A stretch of 64,000 bases of DNA, from positions 186,001 through 250,000 of the forward strand of contig NZ_JALJVY010000006.1 of assembly GCF_024168485.1 (NCBI RefSeq), read 5' to 3'. The notes under the pieces were generated by a model. The model did not search any database. It worked only from the letters and a program-made list of their open reading frames with translations, and was not told where the DNA came from. The translations under genes and the position numbers were made by a program. This document shows positions 54,260 to 63,707 of this stretch, piece by piece (the first letter of the stretch is position 1; each line of letters starts with the position of its first letter). Source of the stretch: Sphingobium sp. OAS761. Lineage in GTDB: Bacteria; Pseudomonadota; Alphaproteobacteria; Sphingomonadales; Sphingomonadaceae.

Positions 54260-55258
54260 TTATCGGTCGCCGCGCAGCTTGCGCAGAAAGAAGTTTGCCT
54301 GCACACTGATCGCTTCCTGCGCTTCGGGCAGGTGGAACATATACCAGTGCGCGTGCGGCATCGCTTCGAACACGAACAGGTCGGCTTCCCGCCCGGCGCG
54401 TCGCAGCGCACGATGGAAGCTGGCCGTCGCGCTCAGGACCGCGTCGCGTGTACCGCTCATCAGCAATGTCGGCGGAAAGTGCGACAGATCCCCATAGACC
54501 GGCGACACCGCCGGATCTTTCGCGTCGGCACCCCCCAGATAGGCGCGAATCTCGCTTATCTCATGGTCCGTGGGCAGCACCAGATCGCCCCAAAACCCCA
54601 TCAGCGTGAATATATTGGCGGTATCACCCAGATCGGACAGGTCGCCGCCCGCGGTGAACATACCGCAGCAGGCGGGAAGCGGCAGCCCTTCGGCGCGAAG
54701 CCGCATGATCGCCTGACCCGTGAGGAAACCACCGGCAGAGGTCCCGTAAATGCCTATCTGGTCGGGGCGATGATAGTCGAGCATGGTACGATAGACCGCG
54801 ACCGCATCGTCGACGGCGGCAGGATAGGGATGTTCGGGCGCCAGGCGATAATCCACCGCCACCACCGCCACCTTTGCCTCATAGGCGATGAGAATTGCTT
54901 CGACCAGTGACCCCGATCCCATGACGAAACCGCCGCCATGCAGATTCATGAGGGTCAGGCCCCTATTTTCTTCGGGTATCTCATGCGGCTTAACGAGATG
55001 GCACCTGACGCCGGCGATCTCGATTTCCTGGATGTCGACGGGATATTGCTGCACCGCGGCTTCGCCAGCAAGTTTCATCTGCTCGTCGACGAAGTCGCGC
55101 AACGCCCACATAGGCAACCGCTCGGCCGCGGGATCGGGCGGCTCGGCCCAGGGCGACGTCGCCAGAAACGCGTGCGCTTCCGCACTGACCGTGCGTGGCA
55201 CCGGCACGGAGTTCGCGCCAAGCTGGACCGCCCCGCTCTTGTCGATAGTGTAGGTCAT
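54260..55258 (-). CDS. HSL-family alpha/beta hydrolase (esterase/lipase)
   Basis: A 332-residue hydrolase with the oxyanion motif NLHGGGFVMGSG, nucleophile Ser in IYGTSAGGFLT, Asp in SGTRDAVLS and His in EAMPHAHW. It is a more distant relative of the two esterases at 50541-52642. No signal peptide is visible. It lies between the MFS and SDR genes of the ten-gene run. Confidence 0.92.
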   Translation of the reverse strand: MTYTIDKSGAVQLGANSVPVPRTVSAEAHAFLATSPWAEPPDPAAERLPMWALRDFVDEQMKLAGEAAVQQYPVDIQEIEIAGVRCHLVKPHEIPEENRGLTLMNLHGGGFVMGSGSLVEAILIAYEAKVAVVAVDYRLAPEHPYPAAVDDAVAVYRTMLDYHRPDQIGIYGTSAGGFLTGQAIMRLRAEGLPLPACCGMFTAGGDLSDLGDTANIFTLMGFWGDLVLPTDHEISEIRAYLGGADAKDPAVSPVYGDLSHFPPTLLMSGTRDAVLSATASFHRALRRAGREADLFVFEAMPHAHWYMFHLPEAQEAISVQANFFLRKLRGDR

Positions 55259-55279
55259 GACATCCTCTCTTTGGCGGCG

Positions 55280-56524
55280 TCAGGCCGCTGGTAGTTCCGC
55301 AGGCGGCGCACGGCGACCGATCCGGGACATGGCGAAGAACATGAAGGCGGCAACAGCACAGCCGCCGATAACCAGTCCGATGACCGGCCCGTATCGACCC
55401 ACCGCGTCGCGCAACAGGCCTACCAGTGGCGGAATGCCGAAAGTGAGGGGCAGTGTGACTATCGCGAACAGGCCGATGACCCGGGGAAGCGAATGCTGGC
55501 CGAACAGGTGCGCGGACAGCATGTTGACGGCAGGAAACACGCCGGCGCCGGCGGCTCCGATTACGAGCGCGCACAACGCCATGACCGCAAAGGCCGTCGT
55601 CCCGAGCATCGCAAACCAGCTCAAAGCCAACCCTGCCGCCAGGATCGAGAGCGCACGCGGTGCACCCAGCCGCCCGCACAGAATACCGATCACGAGCGAT
55701 CCGATCACGGCCGACCCTCCCATGACCGACAGAAGGGCAGCCGCATCCGCCGCTGCGACACCGCGTTCCGCCACGAAGCCGGCCAGATGGGACACTCCGG
55801 TTATGCCGACGGCATTGAGAAAGCCCGCTCCCAGACAGACGGCCCAGAATGTCGGGTTCCGCAGAAGCGATCGGGCCGTTATCATCTCGTGCGCCACATG
55901 CCCGTGCGCGTCAGGTGCATGTGCACGATCCGCCGGGCCGTCCGATACACCCAGGATGAAGGGCAGCAACAGAATATGCAGCCCGACCATCATCCAGTAG
56001 AAAGCGGACAGGCCATGATCGCGTATCACCGCCATGCCGATCATCGGGAGAAGGGCCGCGAACAGCGGCGTGTTGGCTACCCCGAGCGCCGTGCCGGGAT
56101 TATGCGCATACCAGTTGCTCGCCAGCACGCTGGAAGGAAACGGGCCGAACATGGCGAGACCGATGCCGATCGGCAGGGCATAGGCCAGCAACACCACAGT
56201 CATGCTGGGTGCGACTGCCAGCAGCGCATAGCCGATGGCGGAAATGATAACCCCGGCCATCATCGTCCAGCGCAGGCCGATGCGCCCGATAAGCGCGCCG
56301 ATGGCGGGACTTGCAAGACCCAGAACCAGGACGCAGATGGAAAGTGCCAGCGCCGCCGTCGCACTGCTGGCGCCGAATTTCTGCTGCAAGGGCAGCACGG
56401 ACACGCCGAATCCGCCGAAAGCGCAGCCCACCGCGACATTCTGGGCCAGGAAAGCGCGTCCGACCATCAGGCGTCGCTGCATGGGGCTGCCGGCCGGCTC
56501 GGCGGCTCGCGTCATGGCTTCCAT
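55280..56524 (-). CDS. MFS transporter
   Basis: A 414-residue inner-membrane protein with about twelve hydrophobic helices, an RIGLRWTMMAG loop between early helices and a hydrophilic central loop rich in His (HAPDAHGHVAHE). It resembles monocarboxylate-type MFS permeases. A GAAGGAGAGA site precedes the ATG. It probably imports a substrate of this run or exports a product. Confidence 0.9.
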   Translation of the reverse strand: MEAMTRAAEPAGSPMQRRLMVGRAFLAQNVAVGCAFGGFGVSVLPLQQKFGASSATAALALSICVLVLGLASPAIGALIGRIGLRWTMMAGVIISAIGYALLAVAPSMTVVLLAYALPIGIGLAMFGPFPSSVLASNWYAHNPGTALGVANTPLFAALLPMIGMAVIRDHGLSAFYWMMVGLHILLLPFILGVSDGPADRAHAPDAHGHVAHEMITARSLLRNPTFWAVCLGAGFLNAVGITGVSHLAGFVAERGVAAADAAALLSVMGGSAVIGSLVIGILCGRLGAPRALSILAAGLALSWFAMLGTTAFAVMALCALVIGAAGAGVFPAVNMLSAHLFGQHSLPRVIGLFAIVTLPLTFGIPPLVGLLRDAVGRYGPVIGLVIGGCAVAAFMFFAMSRIGRRAPPAELPAA

Positions 56525-56566
56525 CGTCTCTCCTTCGATTGCCGGCGCCTGTCCAGCGGCGCCGCG

Positions 56567-57022
56567 CTATTCTTCTGCATATCCGGTCCAGCCACTCTTG
56601 ACCTGGACCAGTTCGATACGCGTTCCATCGGGATCGGCGCAGAACATCAACTCGCCATAGCCCAGGTCGGACCGGCTTTCGTTCAGCCGGTATCCACCAA
56701 ATTCCGCGATGCGGGCAGCCACTGTGTCGAGATTGTCGACGACAAGGCAAAGATGCGCCCTTCCCGGCACATTGGCGGGCCGCGGGTCAACAGGTCCCCC
56801 GGCCGGGTCGCGATTCTCGACCGTCCATAGCTCCATCCGCAATCCATCGGGATGTTTCACAAATTGCGTCCGTACATTTGCGCCGGGCATCTCCAGCAAA
56901 GGGCCCGGCGCGTCGGTTCGGCCGCCTTCCTGTGCATCGAAACCCAGACCTTCCACATAGAAGCGCGTCGCCCGGTCAATATCCGCCACATAAATGCCGA
57001 AATGCGGGAAGCTGCGGATCAT
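56567..57022 (-). CDS. VOC-superfamily protein (glyoxalase-like)
   Basis: A 151-residue VOC protein with FPHFGIYVADIDRATRFYV (N-terminal His and beta strand), RMELWTVEN, RAHLCLVVDN and DGTRIELVQVK, showing the paired beta-alpha-beta modules and the usual His/Glu metal positions. It is not closely similar to the other two VOC proteins in the window. Function unknown. Confidence 0.87.
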   Translation of the reverse strand: MIRSFPHFGIYVADIDRATRFYVEGLGFDAQEGGRTDAPGPLLEMPGANVRTQFVKHPDGLRMELWTVENRDPAGGPVDPRPANVPGRAHLCLVVDNLDTVAARIAEFGGYRLNESRSDLGYGELMFCADPDGTRIELVQVKSGWTGYAEE

Positions 57023-57042
57023 TTCCTGTCTCCCCTCGGCTT

Positions 57043-57510
57043 TCAGGCAATCATATTCTCTATCGAGGGGACGGGAGGCATGTCAGGCACATTATGGGCA
57101 TAGCCCATTTCCTCGTAGCGCTCGGAAATGCGCCAGCCCGTCGTCGTTCGAACCAGCCGGTCCCGGTACCAAAGGCCAATGAAGAACACCTGTTCGCTGC
57201 CGTCATCGCCCTGATAGACCATCGGATTGAACAGGCAGGTGCGGCTGCGCGCGGTGTCGCCGTCCAGTTCCAGCTTCGTCGTCGCGACCATATGCTGGTA
57301 TCGGGGAAAACGCTTCATGGCGACGGGAAGCCAGGCCTTGATCTGCGCGACCGAACCCTTGGCCCCGCCTGTTTCGCTATAATCGATCACGGCGTCCGGG
57401 ACGAACACATCATCGAGTGCGTCCCAGTCCTGCTCATCGATCGCATAGCTGTAGCGCGCCAGAAGATCCTGAATCTCCAGCCGGTCGGAGATTTCCTGTA
57501 ACGACAACAT
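57043..57510 (-). CDS. SnoaL-like (NTF2-fold) protein, possible isomerase/dehydratase
   Basis: A 155-residue NTF2-fold protein with LLARYSYAIDEQDWDALDDVF and DAVIDYSETGG at the start, YQHMVATTKLELDGD, and a C-terminal TGWRISERYEEMG. The layout is that of the SnoaL-like/BaiE-related group, which includes bile-acid dehydratase, scytalone dehydratase and many uncharacterised members. It is the first gene of the ten-gene minus-strand run and is divergent from an SDR gene. Confidence 0.85.
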   Translation of the reverse strand: MLSLQEISDRLEIQDLLARYSYAIDEQDWDALDDVFVPDAVIDYSETGGAKGSVAQIKAWLPVAMKRFPRYQHMVATTKLELDGDTARSRTCLFNPMVYQGDDGSEQVFFIGLWYRDRLVRTTTGWRISERYEEMGYAHNVPDMPPVPSIENMIA

Positions 57511-57652
57511 GGCCTATCCCGCTCCTCGAAATATTTTATAGGTCAAAATCGAATCGACCAACGCATTCTTGGGTTCCGCGTTCGGTCCTTTCTTGAAATG
57601 CGTAGCGACGCGACGCAAGCACCAATTGACAACGATCGATGCAGGAGAGGGT
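57511..57652. promoter_or_regulatory. Divergent promoter between SnoaL-like and SDR genes
   Basis: A 142-bp gap that must carry the promoter of the ten-gene minus-strand run and of the plus-strand SDR gene. I saw an AT-rich patch near 57529-57546 but no clear palindrome. A GCAGGAGAGG ribosome site serves the SDR gene. Confidence 0.35.
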
Positions 57653-58399
57653 ATGCGACTGGAAAACAGGGTGGCCATCGTCACCGGCGCGGCGTCCGGA
57701 ATCGGGCGCGCAGTCGCCCGGAAACTGGCGGCCGAAGGTGCCCGGCTGGTGATCGGCGACCGCAACGTCGAAGGTGCGGAAGAAACGGCCGGCATGCTGG
57801 ACGCCAATGCAGTAGTGGCGGCGCTCGATGTCTCCGACGAAGCCTCCTGCCGGGCAATCGTGGATCAGGCGGTCGAACGCCATGGCGCACTGGACATTGT
57901 GTGCAACATCGCCGGCGTGCTCGATTTCGGCCGCTTCGCCGATGTCGACCGGAGCCGCTGGGACCGGGTTATCTCTGTCAACCTGACGGGGGTCTATCAC
58001 ATGTGCCGCGCGGCCATGCCGCATCTGATCCCCCGGCGCGGTACGATCATCAACATGGCATCGGCGGCAGGATTGGTCGGCGTCCCCTACAATTCGGCCT
58101 ACACTGCGTCCAAGCACGGCGTCATCGGCCTGACCCGCGCGCTCGCGCTGGAATTTTCGAAGGAAGGCGTGCGCATCAACGCCGTCTGTCCCGGCGGCGT
58201 CAGGACGCCGATGCTGGAACAGGCACCGCCCGAAGATATCGACTGGCAGATGGTGATGCGATCGGCGTCGTGGCTGGACGGCGGCGAAATCGCCGAACCG
58301 TCGGACATTGCCGACACGGTAGCCTTTCTCGCGTCGGACGAGGCGCGCCGCATCACGGGCGCGGCCTTCACCGTGGACGGGGGCCAGACCGCCGGCTGA
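57653..58399 (+). CDS. Short-chain dehydrogenase/reductase
   Basis: A 248-residue classical SDR with VTGAASGIGRA, a CNIAGV variant of NNAG, NMASAAGLVG and YTASKHGVIGLT. The ATG at 57653 follows GCAGGAGAGG; earlier in-frame starts lack one. It is divergent from the ten-gene run and convergent with TonB receptor 5. Confidence 0.92.
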   Translation: MRLENRVAIVTGAASGIGRAVARKLAAEGARLVIGDRNVEGAEETAGMLDANAVVAALDVSDEASCRAIVDQAVERHGALDIVCNIAGVLDFGRFADVDRSRWDRVISVNLTGVYHMCRAAMPHLIPRRGTIINMASAAGLVGVPYNSAYTASKHGVIGLTRALALEFSKEGVRINAVCPGGVRTPMLEQAPPEDIDWQMVMRSASWLDGGEIAEPSDIADTVAFLASDEARRITGAAFTVDGGQTAG

Positions 58400-58412
58400 A
58401 CCCACAATGACA

Positions 58413-58448
58413 GCAAGGGCCGGCGGATCCAGATCCGCCGGCCCTTGC
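58413..58448. terminator. Perfect 16-bp hairpin between convergent genes
   Basis: GCAAGGGCCGGCGGAT (58413-58428) and its exact reverse complement (58433-58448) surround the loop CCAG, between the stops of the SDR (58399) and TonB receptor 5 (58497). No T-run follows on either strand, so it may be a strong structured end rather than a classic intrinsic terminator. Confidence 0.6.
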
Positions 58449-58496
58449 TCACCTCCAGCGAGACAGGCCTGCTGGCCTGCCCGCTGCTTGGCGCCT

Positions 58497-61064
58497 TCAG
58501 CCCCCGCCGAACGTATATTTCACGCGCAGGCCATACATGCGCGGTTCGCCGTAGAGTGTCTCGTTGACCAGCAAACCGCCGGCCTGAAAACCGTTGGAGT
58601 TGCTGATGCGATACAGCTTGTTGGTGGCATTGGTGACGAAGAGGCCGACGTCGAATCCCGTTCCGCCTACGCGTCGCAGATCGAGCGAGGCGTTGAGAAG
58701 GCCAAATGGCGCCAGCGTCGTACCCGGCTGAACCGCCGGAATATTGACCGGCTCGGTATATTGCGCGGATGTGTGCGAATAGGCGACGTAAAAGGACAAT
58801 GTGCCGAAGTCGTCGCCCATATCCTGATCGGCGGCGGCATGAATGCTCCAGATATATTTGGCCGTGTACTGGAACGGGATGCAGGAAGCATCGGCGGTTC
58901 CCCCGGCAGGAACAACGCCGTTGCACGCCAACGTACCGGTTGCCGAGACATAATCATATTTCTTATAGTTGGCATCGGTATAGCTGAAGTTGCCGCCCAG
59001 TTCCAAACCGCCGAAGGGTCGTACCGACGTTTCGATTTCCACGCCGCGGATCCGGGCATCGGCATTGAGTGTCCGTGCGCCACCAGCACCCGTCTTGATA
59101 TTGAAATCGCCCGTAGCGCGCTGGATGTCCTTATAGTCGGTGCTGTAACCCGCGATGTTGAAGCGGAAGGGCACCCCGCCCAGACGGAAGTCCGACTTCA
59201 TGCCGATTTCGTAGGAGGTCACGTCCTCCGGCAGGAAGGTGCGCGTGTCAGGATCGCCATTCTGGCCGAAGAACACGGCATAGGGATTGAATCCGCCCGC
59301 TTTGTAGCTGTGGCTGATCTTCCCATACAGAAGGATGTTCGGCGATACCTTGTAATCCAGCCCGACAAGCCAGGATGGCGTGCTCGTCCGCTGTGAACCG
59401 CTGAAGCGGCAATCCTGAAGGGCGGTTGCCTCGGGAACGAGGAGCGCGCTGTCCTTGCCGCACACGACAGTTCCAGCGGGCAGCAGGGAACTATAGTTGA
59501 ACTGCGTGGCAAAGCCGTAGACATGGTCCCATGTCTGGCGATAGCCGCCCGTGAGACGAAGCCCTTCGAGCGACGGCGAGAGCGCTGCCAGATTGAGCGT
59601 GGCCTGGCCATATACCGCCTTCGACACGGTGCTGGTGCCATATTGCGCTTGCGACGCGGTGCACAGGCCGGTTTGCACGGCAGGGCAATAGACAACCGCG
59701 CGAGACCCCTGCGGACCATCGGGGCGCTGGTCGAAATAAAACCCGCCGATTGTCCAGTCGAGATTGCCATCGAGCATCTTGCCCTGAAGCTGCAATTCTT
59801 CGGTCCAGACGCGGAAGTCGTCGCGCGGCAATTCGGTGGCAGCCGTCGCATTGCCATAATGGACGGGAATGTTCGTTCCCGGCAAGGTCACAACGCCGTC
59901 CGCCGGCAGACGGCCGGGGTCCACGTCGTGCTGCTGAAGGACAGTGGCATCGCCGTCATAACGATAGCCGACCTTCATCTTCTGATAGCTGGCAATGTTG
60001 CGCAACGTCAGCTCGTCCGACAATTCGATATCGGTCGTGTTGCTGATGCCCCAGGTTTCCGTTTTCGAGAAGGTGTCGGTGGAGAAGGCCGTCTTGCGCG
60101 GCCCACGCGCCTGGGCTTCGGCCGTGGCTGCACGATATACGTCGCACGAATAGCCGCCAACCACGCCAACAGGCAGGTTCGCGCAAAGCTGCAAAGCGGC
60201 CAGTCCGCCGGGACCGTCGACATTGAATTGCGAATGGATCAGGCCTGCGCCGTTATTCTTGGAGTAGGCGCCATAGACCATCGTATAGTTCGTAATCGTC
60301 TCGGTCGGCTTGAACAGGATGCCGAGACGGCCCGAATAGCTGTGCTCATTGTCGCGGTCCTTGTTCCAGACCACGTCGCGTGTATAGCCGTCACGATCAT
60401 GATAGGTGCCGACCACGCGGAACGCGAGCTTGTCGCTCGCCGGCACGTTGACGGCGCCTTCGACATATCGCCGGTCATAATTGCCGAATTCGCCCTTGAT
60501 CCAGCCGCCAAACTCGTCAGTCGGCTTCTTGGGAACCAGCAGAACCGCGCCGCCGGTCGTGTTGCGGCCGAACAGCGTACCCTGGGGGCCCGAAAGGACC
60601 TGAAGATTTTCCAGATCGACGAAATTGCCCGGACCGCCCTGCTGTGAAAGAGTGATGCCCGCGGGCAACGGCACCTCGTTCAGATATACGACGACGCCCG
60701 GCGATGCCTGGAAGGTCGCACCCTGACCGCGAATGGTGAAGGAATTGGAGTCGCGCGATCCCTGCCCGTTGGGGCCGACGACCAACGACGGGACGCTGGC
60801 CTGGAGATCCTGTTCCTTGTTGATGCCCTGCTGTTCGAGACGCTGAGGCGAAATGGCCGTGATCGCGATCGGAACATCCTGCGCGCGCTCTTCGCGCCGG
60901 TTCGCGGTCACGATGATTTCGGCCATCGTGTTCGGGCTCTGGTCCGCGCTCTGTTCGGCCGTCTGGGCGGCTGCAACTGCCGGCACCGCACAAGCCAGCA
61001 CCGCGGCGCTCGACATAAGCCAAGCCCCGCGCTTCAGAAAAAACCTCTTGTCGTGCGAATTCAT
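58497..61064 (-). CDS. TonB-dependent outer-membrane receptor (receptor 5)
   Basis: An 855-residue receptor with ATG at 61064 after GGGAGAGA. It has a signal peptide ending near VAAAQT, a TonB-box-like AEIIVTANRREER, and the plug block QVLSGPQGTLFGRNTTGG. It is a near duplicate of receptor 4 in the plug and early strands (VPSLVVGPNGQGSRDS, GAVLLVPKKPT.EFGGWI) and differs in several loops. The barrel ends RVKYTFGGG. A sulfotransferase gene is divergent from it. Confidence 0.94.
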   Translation of the reverse strand: MNSHDKRFFLKRGAWLMSSAAVLACAVPAVAAAQTAEQSADQSPNTMAEIIVTANRREERAQDVPIAITAISPQRLEQQGINKEQDLQASVPSLVVGPNGQGSRDSNSFTIRGQGATFQASPGVVVYLNEVPLPAGITLSQQGGPGNFVDLENLQVLSGPQGTLFGRNTTGGAVLLVPKKPTDEFGGWIKGEFGNYDRRYVEGAVNVPASDKLAFRVVGTYHDRDGYTRDVVWNKDRDNEHSYSGRLGILFKPTETITNYTMVYGAYSKNNGAGLIHSQFNVDGPGGLAALQLCANLPVGVVGGYSCDVYRAATAEAQARGPRKTAFSTDTFSKTETWGISNTTDIELSDELTLRNIASYQKMKVGYRYDGDATVLQQHDVDPGRLPADGVVTLPGTNIPVHYGNATAATELPRDDFRVWTEELQLQGKMLDGNLDWTIGGFYFDQRPDGPQGSRAVVYCPAVQTGLCTASQAQYGTSTVSKAVYGQATLNLAALSPSLEGLRLTGGYRQTWDHVYGFATQFNYSSLLPAGTVVCGKDSALLVPEATALQDCRFSGSQRTSTPSWLVGLDYKVSPNILLYGKISHSYKAGGFNPYAVFFGQNGDPDTRTFLPEDVTSYEIGMKSDFRLGGVPFRFNIAGYSTDYKDIQRATGDFNIKTGAGGARTLNADARIRGVEIETSVRPFGGLELGGNFSYTDANYKKYDYVSATGTLACNGVVPAGGTADASCIPFQYTAKYIWSIHAAADQDMGDDFGTLSFYVAYSHTSAQYTEPVNIPAVQPGTTLAPFGLLNASLDLRRVGGTGFDVGLFVTNATNKLYRISNSNGFQAGGLLVNETLYGEPRMYGLRVKYTFGGG

Positions 61065-61546
61065 GTCTCTCTCCCACTGTTCCAAGGAACATATGTCTGG
61101 AGAGGTCTGGCCATCATCGTGAAGCGGACAGGAAATTTATCGACGCTCGAAAATCGATAATTATCATCGGCAACAACACGAAAGGTGGCAAAATCCTCTC
61201 CGCTTTGCGGCATTTAGCCGGCCTGATATTCGCCGCTTCTCTAGCGTCGGCTAACGTGGTTCGGCATGCCGATTGCGCGTAGACCTGTCAAAGAATTTTT
61301 GCCTGATAGTCCCTGCGATCATCGCTTTTCAGATCGATCAATGCTGATTTTCGCAGTGATGTGTGAAATTTGTTACGCATTGAATGCGCCCCGACGCGAA
61401 AGCCGAAGCTTGCATAACTGCTGCGAACGGGGATAGGCGGGATGATAGCGAATTCAAGACAGCGATTCCGGCACGCTCTGTCACGAGCCAAAGGCTCAGC
61501 GCGGTGGCCGAGGCGGGGATCCTGCATCAGGAGGAATGACTGCATC
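61065..61546. promoter_or_regulatory. Divergent promoter region between receptor 5 and sulfotransferase
   Basis: A 482-bp stretch without a convincing gene. GATAATTATC (61156-61165) is a perfect 10-bp palindrome near the receptor. Near the sulfotransferase start, TCCTG-CAT-CAGGA (61519-61531) forms a small hairpin whose right arm overlaps the AGGAGGA ribosome site. The open frame from 61442 that runs into the sulfotransferase gene looks like intergenic repeat sequence, not protein. Confidence 0.4.
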
Positions 61547-62722
61547 ATGGCCACTCTGACCCAAAATTCCGTCACGGATATTCTCGATCGGGAAAATTTG
61601 CTGACGCTCGCCCGGGAAAGAGCGGGCCTTTCCGATTTCGGCGACCTCTGGTTTCTGGAACCGATGGATCAATATGTCGCTGCCTCGAACAGCGAGGGGC
61701 GATTGACGCCCGCCGGCCGTGCGTCGACGACCGAGGTGATCGTCAAGGGGCTGGTGAGCCGCCTGCGCATGGTCGACGATATCAAGCGCAACCCTGAAAT
61801 CCTGGACGAAACCGTGGAGGTCGCCGGCATCATCCTGGGCCTGCCCCGCACGGGCAGCACCATTTTCCAGCGCCTTCTAGCCAGCGCACCTGGCATGACC
61901 GGCCTGCGCTGGTACGAAGCCCAGAATTTCGCCCCCTTCCCCGGCGAAGAGCGCGGCAATCCGGTCGAGCGCCGCGACTATGCGCAGGCGATGATCGACG
62001 GGTGGTTGCAGCTGTCGCCCGAGCTTGCGTCCATCCATCCGCTCGATCCGGACGCACCCGACGAGGAGATACTCGTCCTGGGCCAGATGTTCGTCAGTAC
62101 GATGATAGAAGGCATGAATTTCGTCCCCAGTTTCGCTCGATGGCTGAACGGATACGACCAGTCGAAAGGGCATGAAGACCTCAAGACGATCCTCAAATAT
62201 CTCCAATGGCAGGATCAGACCCGGCGCGGCCGCAAGTGGATACTCAAGAGCCCGTCCAACCTGCCCTATGCCGAAGTTGCGGCAAAGGCGTTCCCGGACG
62301 CGCTGTTGATCATGACGCATCGCGATCCGCTCCAGACTGTCCCTTCCTACGTGTCGATGCAGGCCGCGCTCTACAAGCTCAGCGCGACGCTGACCGACCA
62401 TGAAGTCGGCGCCTTCTGGTTTCCGCGACTGGTCGAGTGGATGCGCCTGTTCGAGGACGCGCGCGGCCGCATAGGGGAGGATCGCTTCATCGACATCGAC
62501 TATCGCGAGGTCGGCAGGGACCCGATGGCGCAGGCACAGCGCGTCCTGTCGCGCATCGGCATTCCCATCGACGCCCGGCTGGAAGAAGTGCTGAGCGAAT
62601 TTCTGGCGGGCAACAAGCGCGAGCAGCGTCCGATGCATGACTATTCGCTGGAGCGGTTCGGTTTGAACGAAGAAGCCATCAAGCGGGAATTCGCGGACTA
62701 TCGCGCCCGTTACACGGACTGA
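61547..62722 (+). CDS. Sulfotransferase-family protein
   Basis: A 391-residue protein with the 5'-phosphosulfate loop GLPRTGSTIFQRLL near residue 90 and a 3'-phosphate site THRDPLQTVPSY, matching the PAPS-dependent sulfotransferase-3 family. It would transfer sulfate to a hydroxyl group in the cytoplasm. The start at 61547 is preceded by AGGAGGA 11 bp away. It is followed by the haloalkane dehalogenase gene after 11 bp, so both are probably one transcript. Confidence 0.88.
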   Translation: MATLTQNSVTDILDRENLLTLARERAGLSDFGDLWFLEPMDQYVAASNSEGRLTPAGRASTTEVIVKGLVSRLRMVDDIKRNPEILDETVEVAGIILGLPRTGSTIFQRLLASAPGMTGLRWYEAQNFAPFPGEERGNPVERRDYAQAMIDGWLQLSPELASIHPLDPDAPDEEILVLGQMFVSTMIEGMNFVPSFARWLNGYDQSKGHEDLKTILKYLQWQDQTRRGRKWILKSPSNLPYAEVAAKAFPDALLIMTHRDPLQTVPSYVSMQAALYKLSATLTDHEVGAFWFPRLVEWMRLFEDARGRIGEDRFIDIDYREVGRDPMAQAQRVLSRIGIPIDARLEEVLSEFLAGNKREQRPMHDYSLERFGLNEEAIKREFADYRARYTD

Positions 62723-62733
62723 AGGAAAGCGGC

Positions 62734-63678
62734 GTGACCGAAATACGTCCCGGCATATTGCGAACGCCCGACGAACGCTTCCGCGACCTGCCCGACTATG
62801 CGTTCGAACCGCATTATACAGATATCGCGGACCCCGCACTCGGCCCGTTGCGGATGCATTATATCGATGAAGGCCCCCGGGACGCACCGACCGTGCTGAT
62901 GGTCCACGGCAATCCGACCTGGAGCTTTCTGTATCGGCACATGATCGACCCGGTCGTGGTTGCAGGATACCGGGTCATCGTGCCCGACCTGATCGGCTTT
63001 GGTCGATCAGACAAGCCAGAGGCGCGATCGGCCTATACTTTGGCCGCTTTCGTGGGGTGGCTGCGCGCGTTCGTGCAAAATCTCGATCTGCACGACATCA
63101 CATTGGTATGCCAGGATTGGGGAGGTCCGATCGGACTGCGCGTGCTGACGGAATTGCCGGATCGCTTCGTCGCCACGCTCGCCACAAACACCCTGCTCCA
63201 AACGCTCGATCCGCCGCCCCTCGGTGCCGTCGACTGGCCCAACCAGGTGACGCTGGACTGGATCGAGAGCTGCCGGATCAATGACGACCTCCCATTGGAC
63301 GAACTGATCGCGCGTGCGTGCGTGACGCGACCCGGCGATGCGGTCCTGGCCGCCTATGACGCACCTTTCCCGGATGCCGCATACAAGGCTGGAATGCTGG
63401 AGATCACCTGCTGCATCCCGATAGCGGAGGAGCAGCCGGGGATGGCCGACAACAGGGCGGCATGGCGGATACTCGACCGTTGGGAGAAGCCGTTCATCAC
63501 GGCATTCAGCAACGAAGATCCGGCAACGGTCGCGTGGGAGGCGGTTTTTCAGCACCGCATCCCGGGCGCGAAAGGTCAGCCTCACACACGCATAGCGCGT
63601 GCTGGCCATTTCGTTCAGGAGGAACAGGGAGGCGCGCTGGCGGCGGTGCTGATCGATTTTCTCAAGAGCGTTCGCTGA
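62734..63678 (+). CDS. Haloalkane dehalogenase, subfamily I-like
   Basis: A 314-residue alpha/beta hydrolase starting at GTG. HGNPTWSFLYR is the oxyanion segment, and VCQDWGG gives the nucleophilic Asp with the adjacent halide-binding Trp. AFSNEDP carries the acid Asp after strand 7, as in subfamily I enzymes, and GHFVQEE has the base His. The tail IPGAKGQPH is typical of the same group. It hydrolyses carbon-halogen bonds to alcohols. The natural substrate is unknown, and a fluoroacetate-type or epoxide activity is less likely. Confidence 0.88.
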   Translation: MTEIRPGILRTPDERFRDLPDYAFEPHYTDIADPALGPLRMHYIDEGPRDAPTVLMVHGNPTWSFLYRHMIDPVVVAGYRVIVPDLIGFGRSDKPEARSAYTLAAFVGWLRAFVQNLDLHDITLVCQDWGGPIGLRVLTELPDRFVATLATNTLLQTLDPPPLGAVDWPNQVTLDWIESCRINDDLPLDELIARACVTRPGDAVLAAYDAPFPDAAYKAGMLEITCCIPIAEEQPGMADNRAAWRILDRWEKPFITAFSNEDPATVAWEAVFQHRIPGAKGQPHTRIARAGHFVQEEQGGALAAVLIDFLKSVR

Positions 63679-63707
63679 CAGGAAATGACTGATGGAACAG
63701 ATTTGAC

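Noticed and set aside
59523..60647. Plus-strand open frame opposite TonB receptor 5
   Set aside because: It lies wholly inside a receptor with a full set of motifs and has no motif of its own.
61442..61546. N-terminal extension of the sulfotransferase
   Set aside because: The translated stretch is rich in Arg and Ser like a read-through intergenic repeat, and the normal start at 61547 has a ribosome site.
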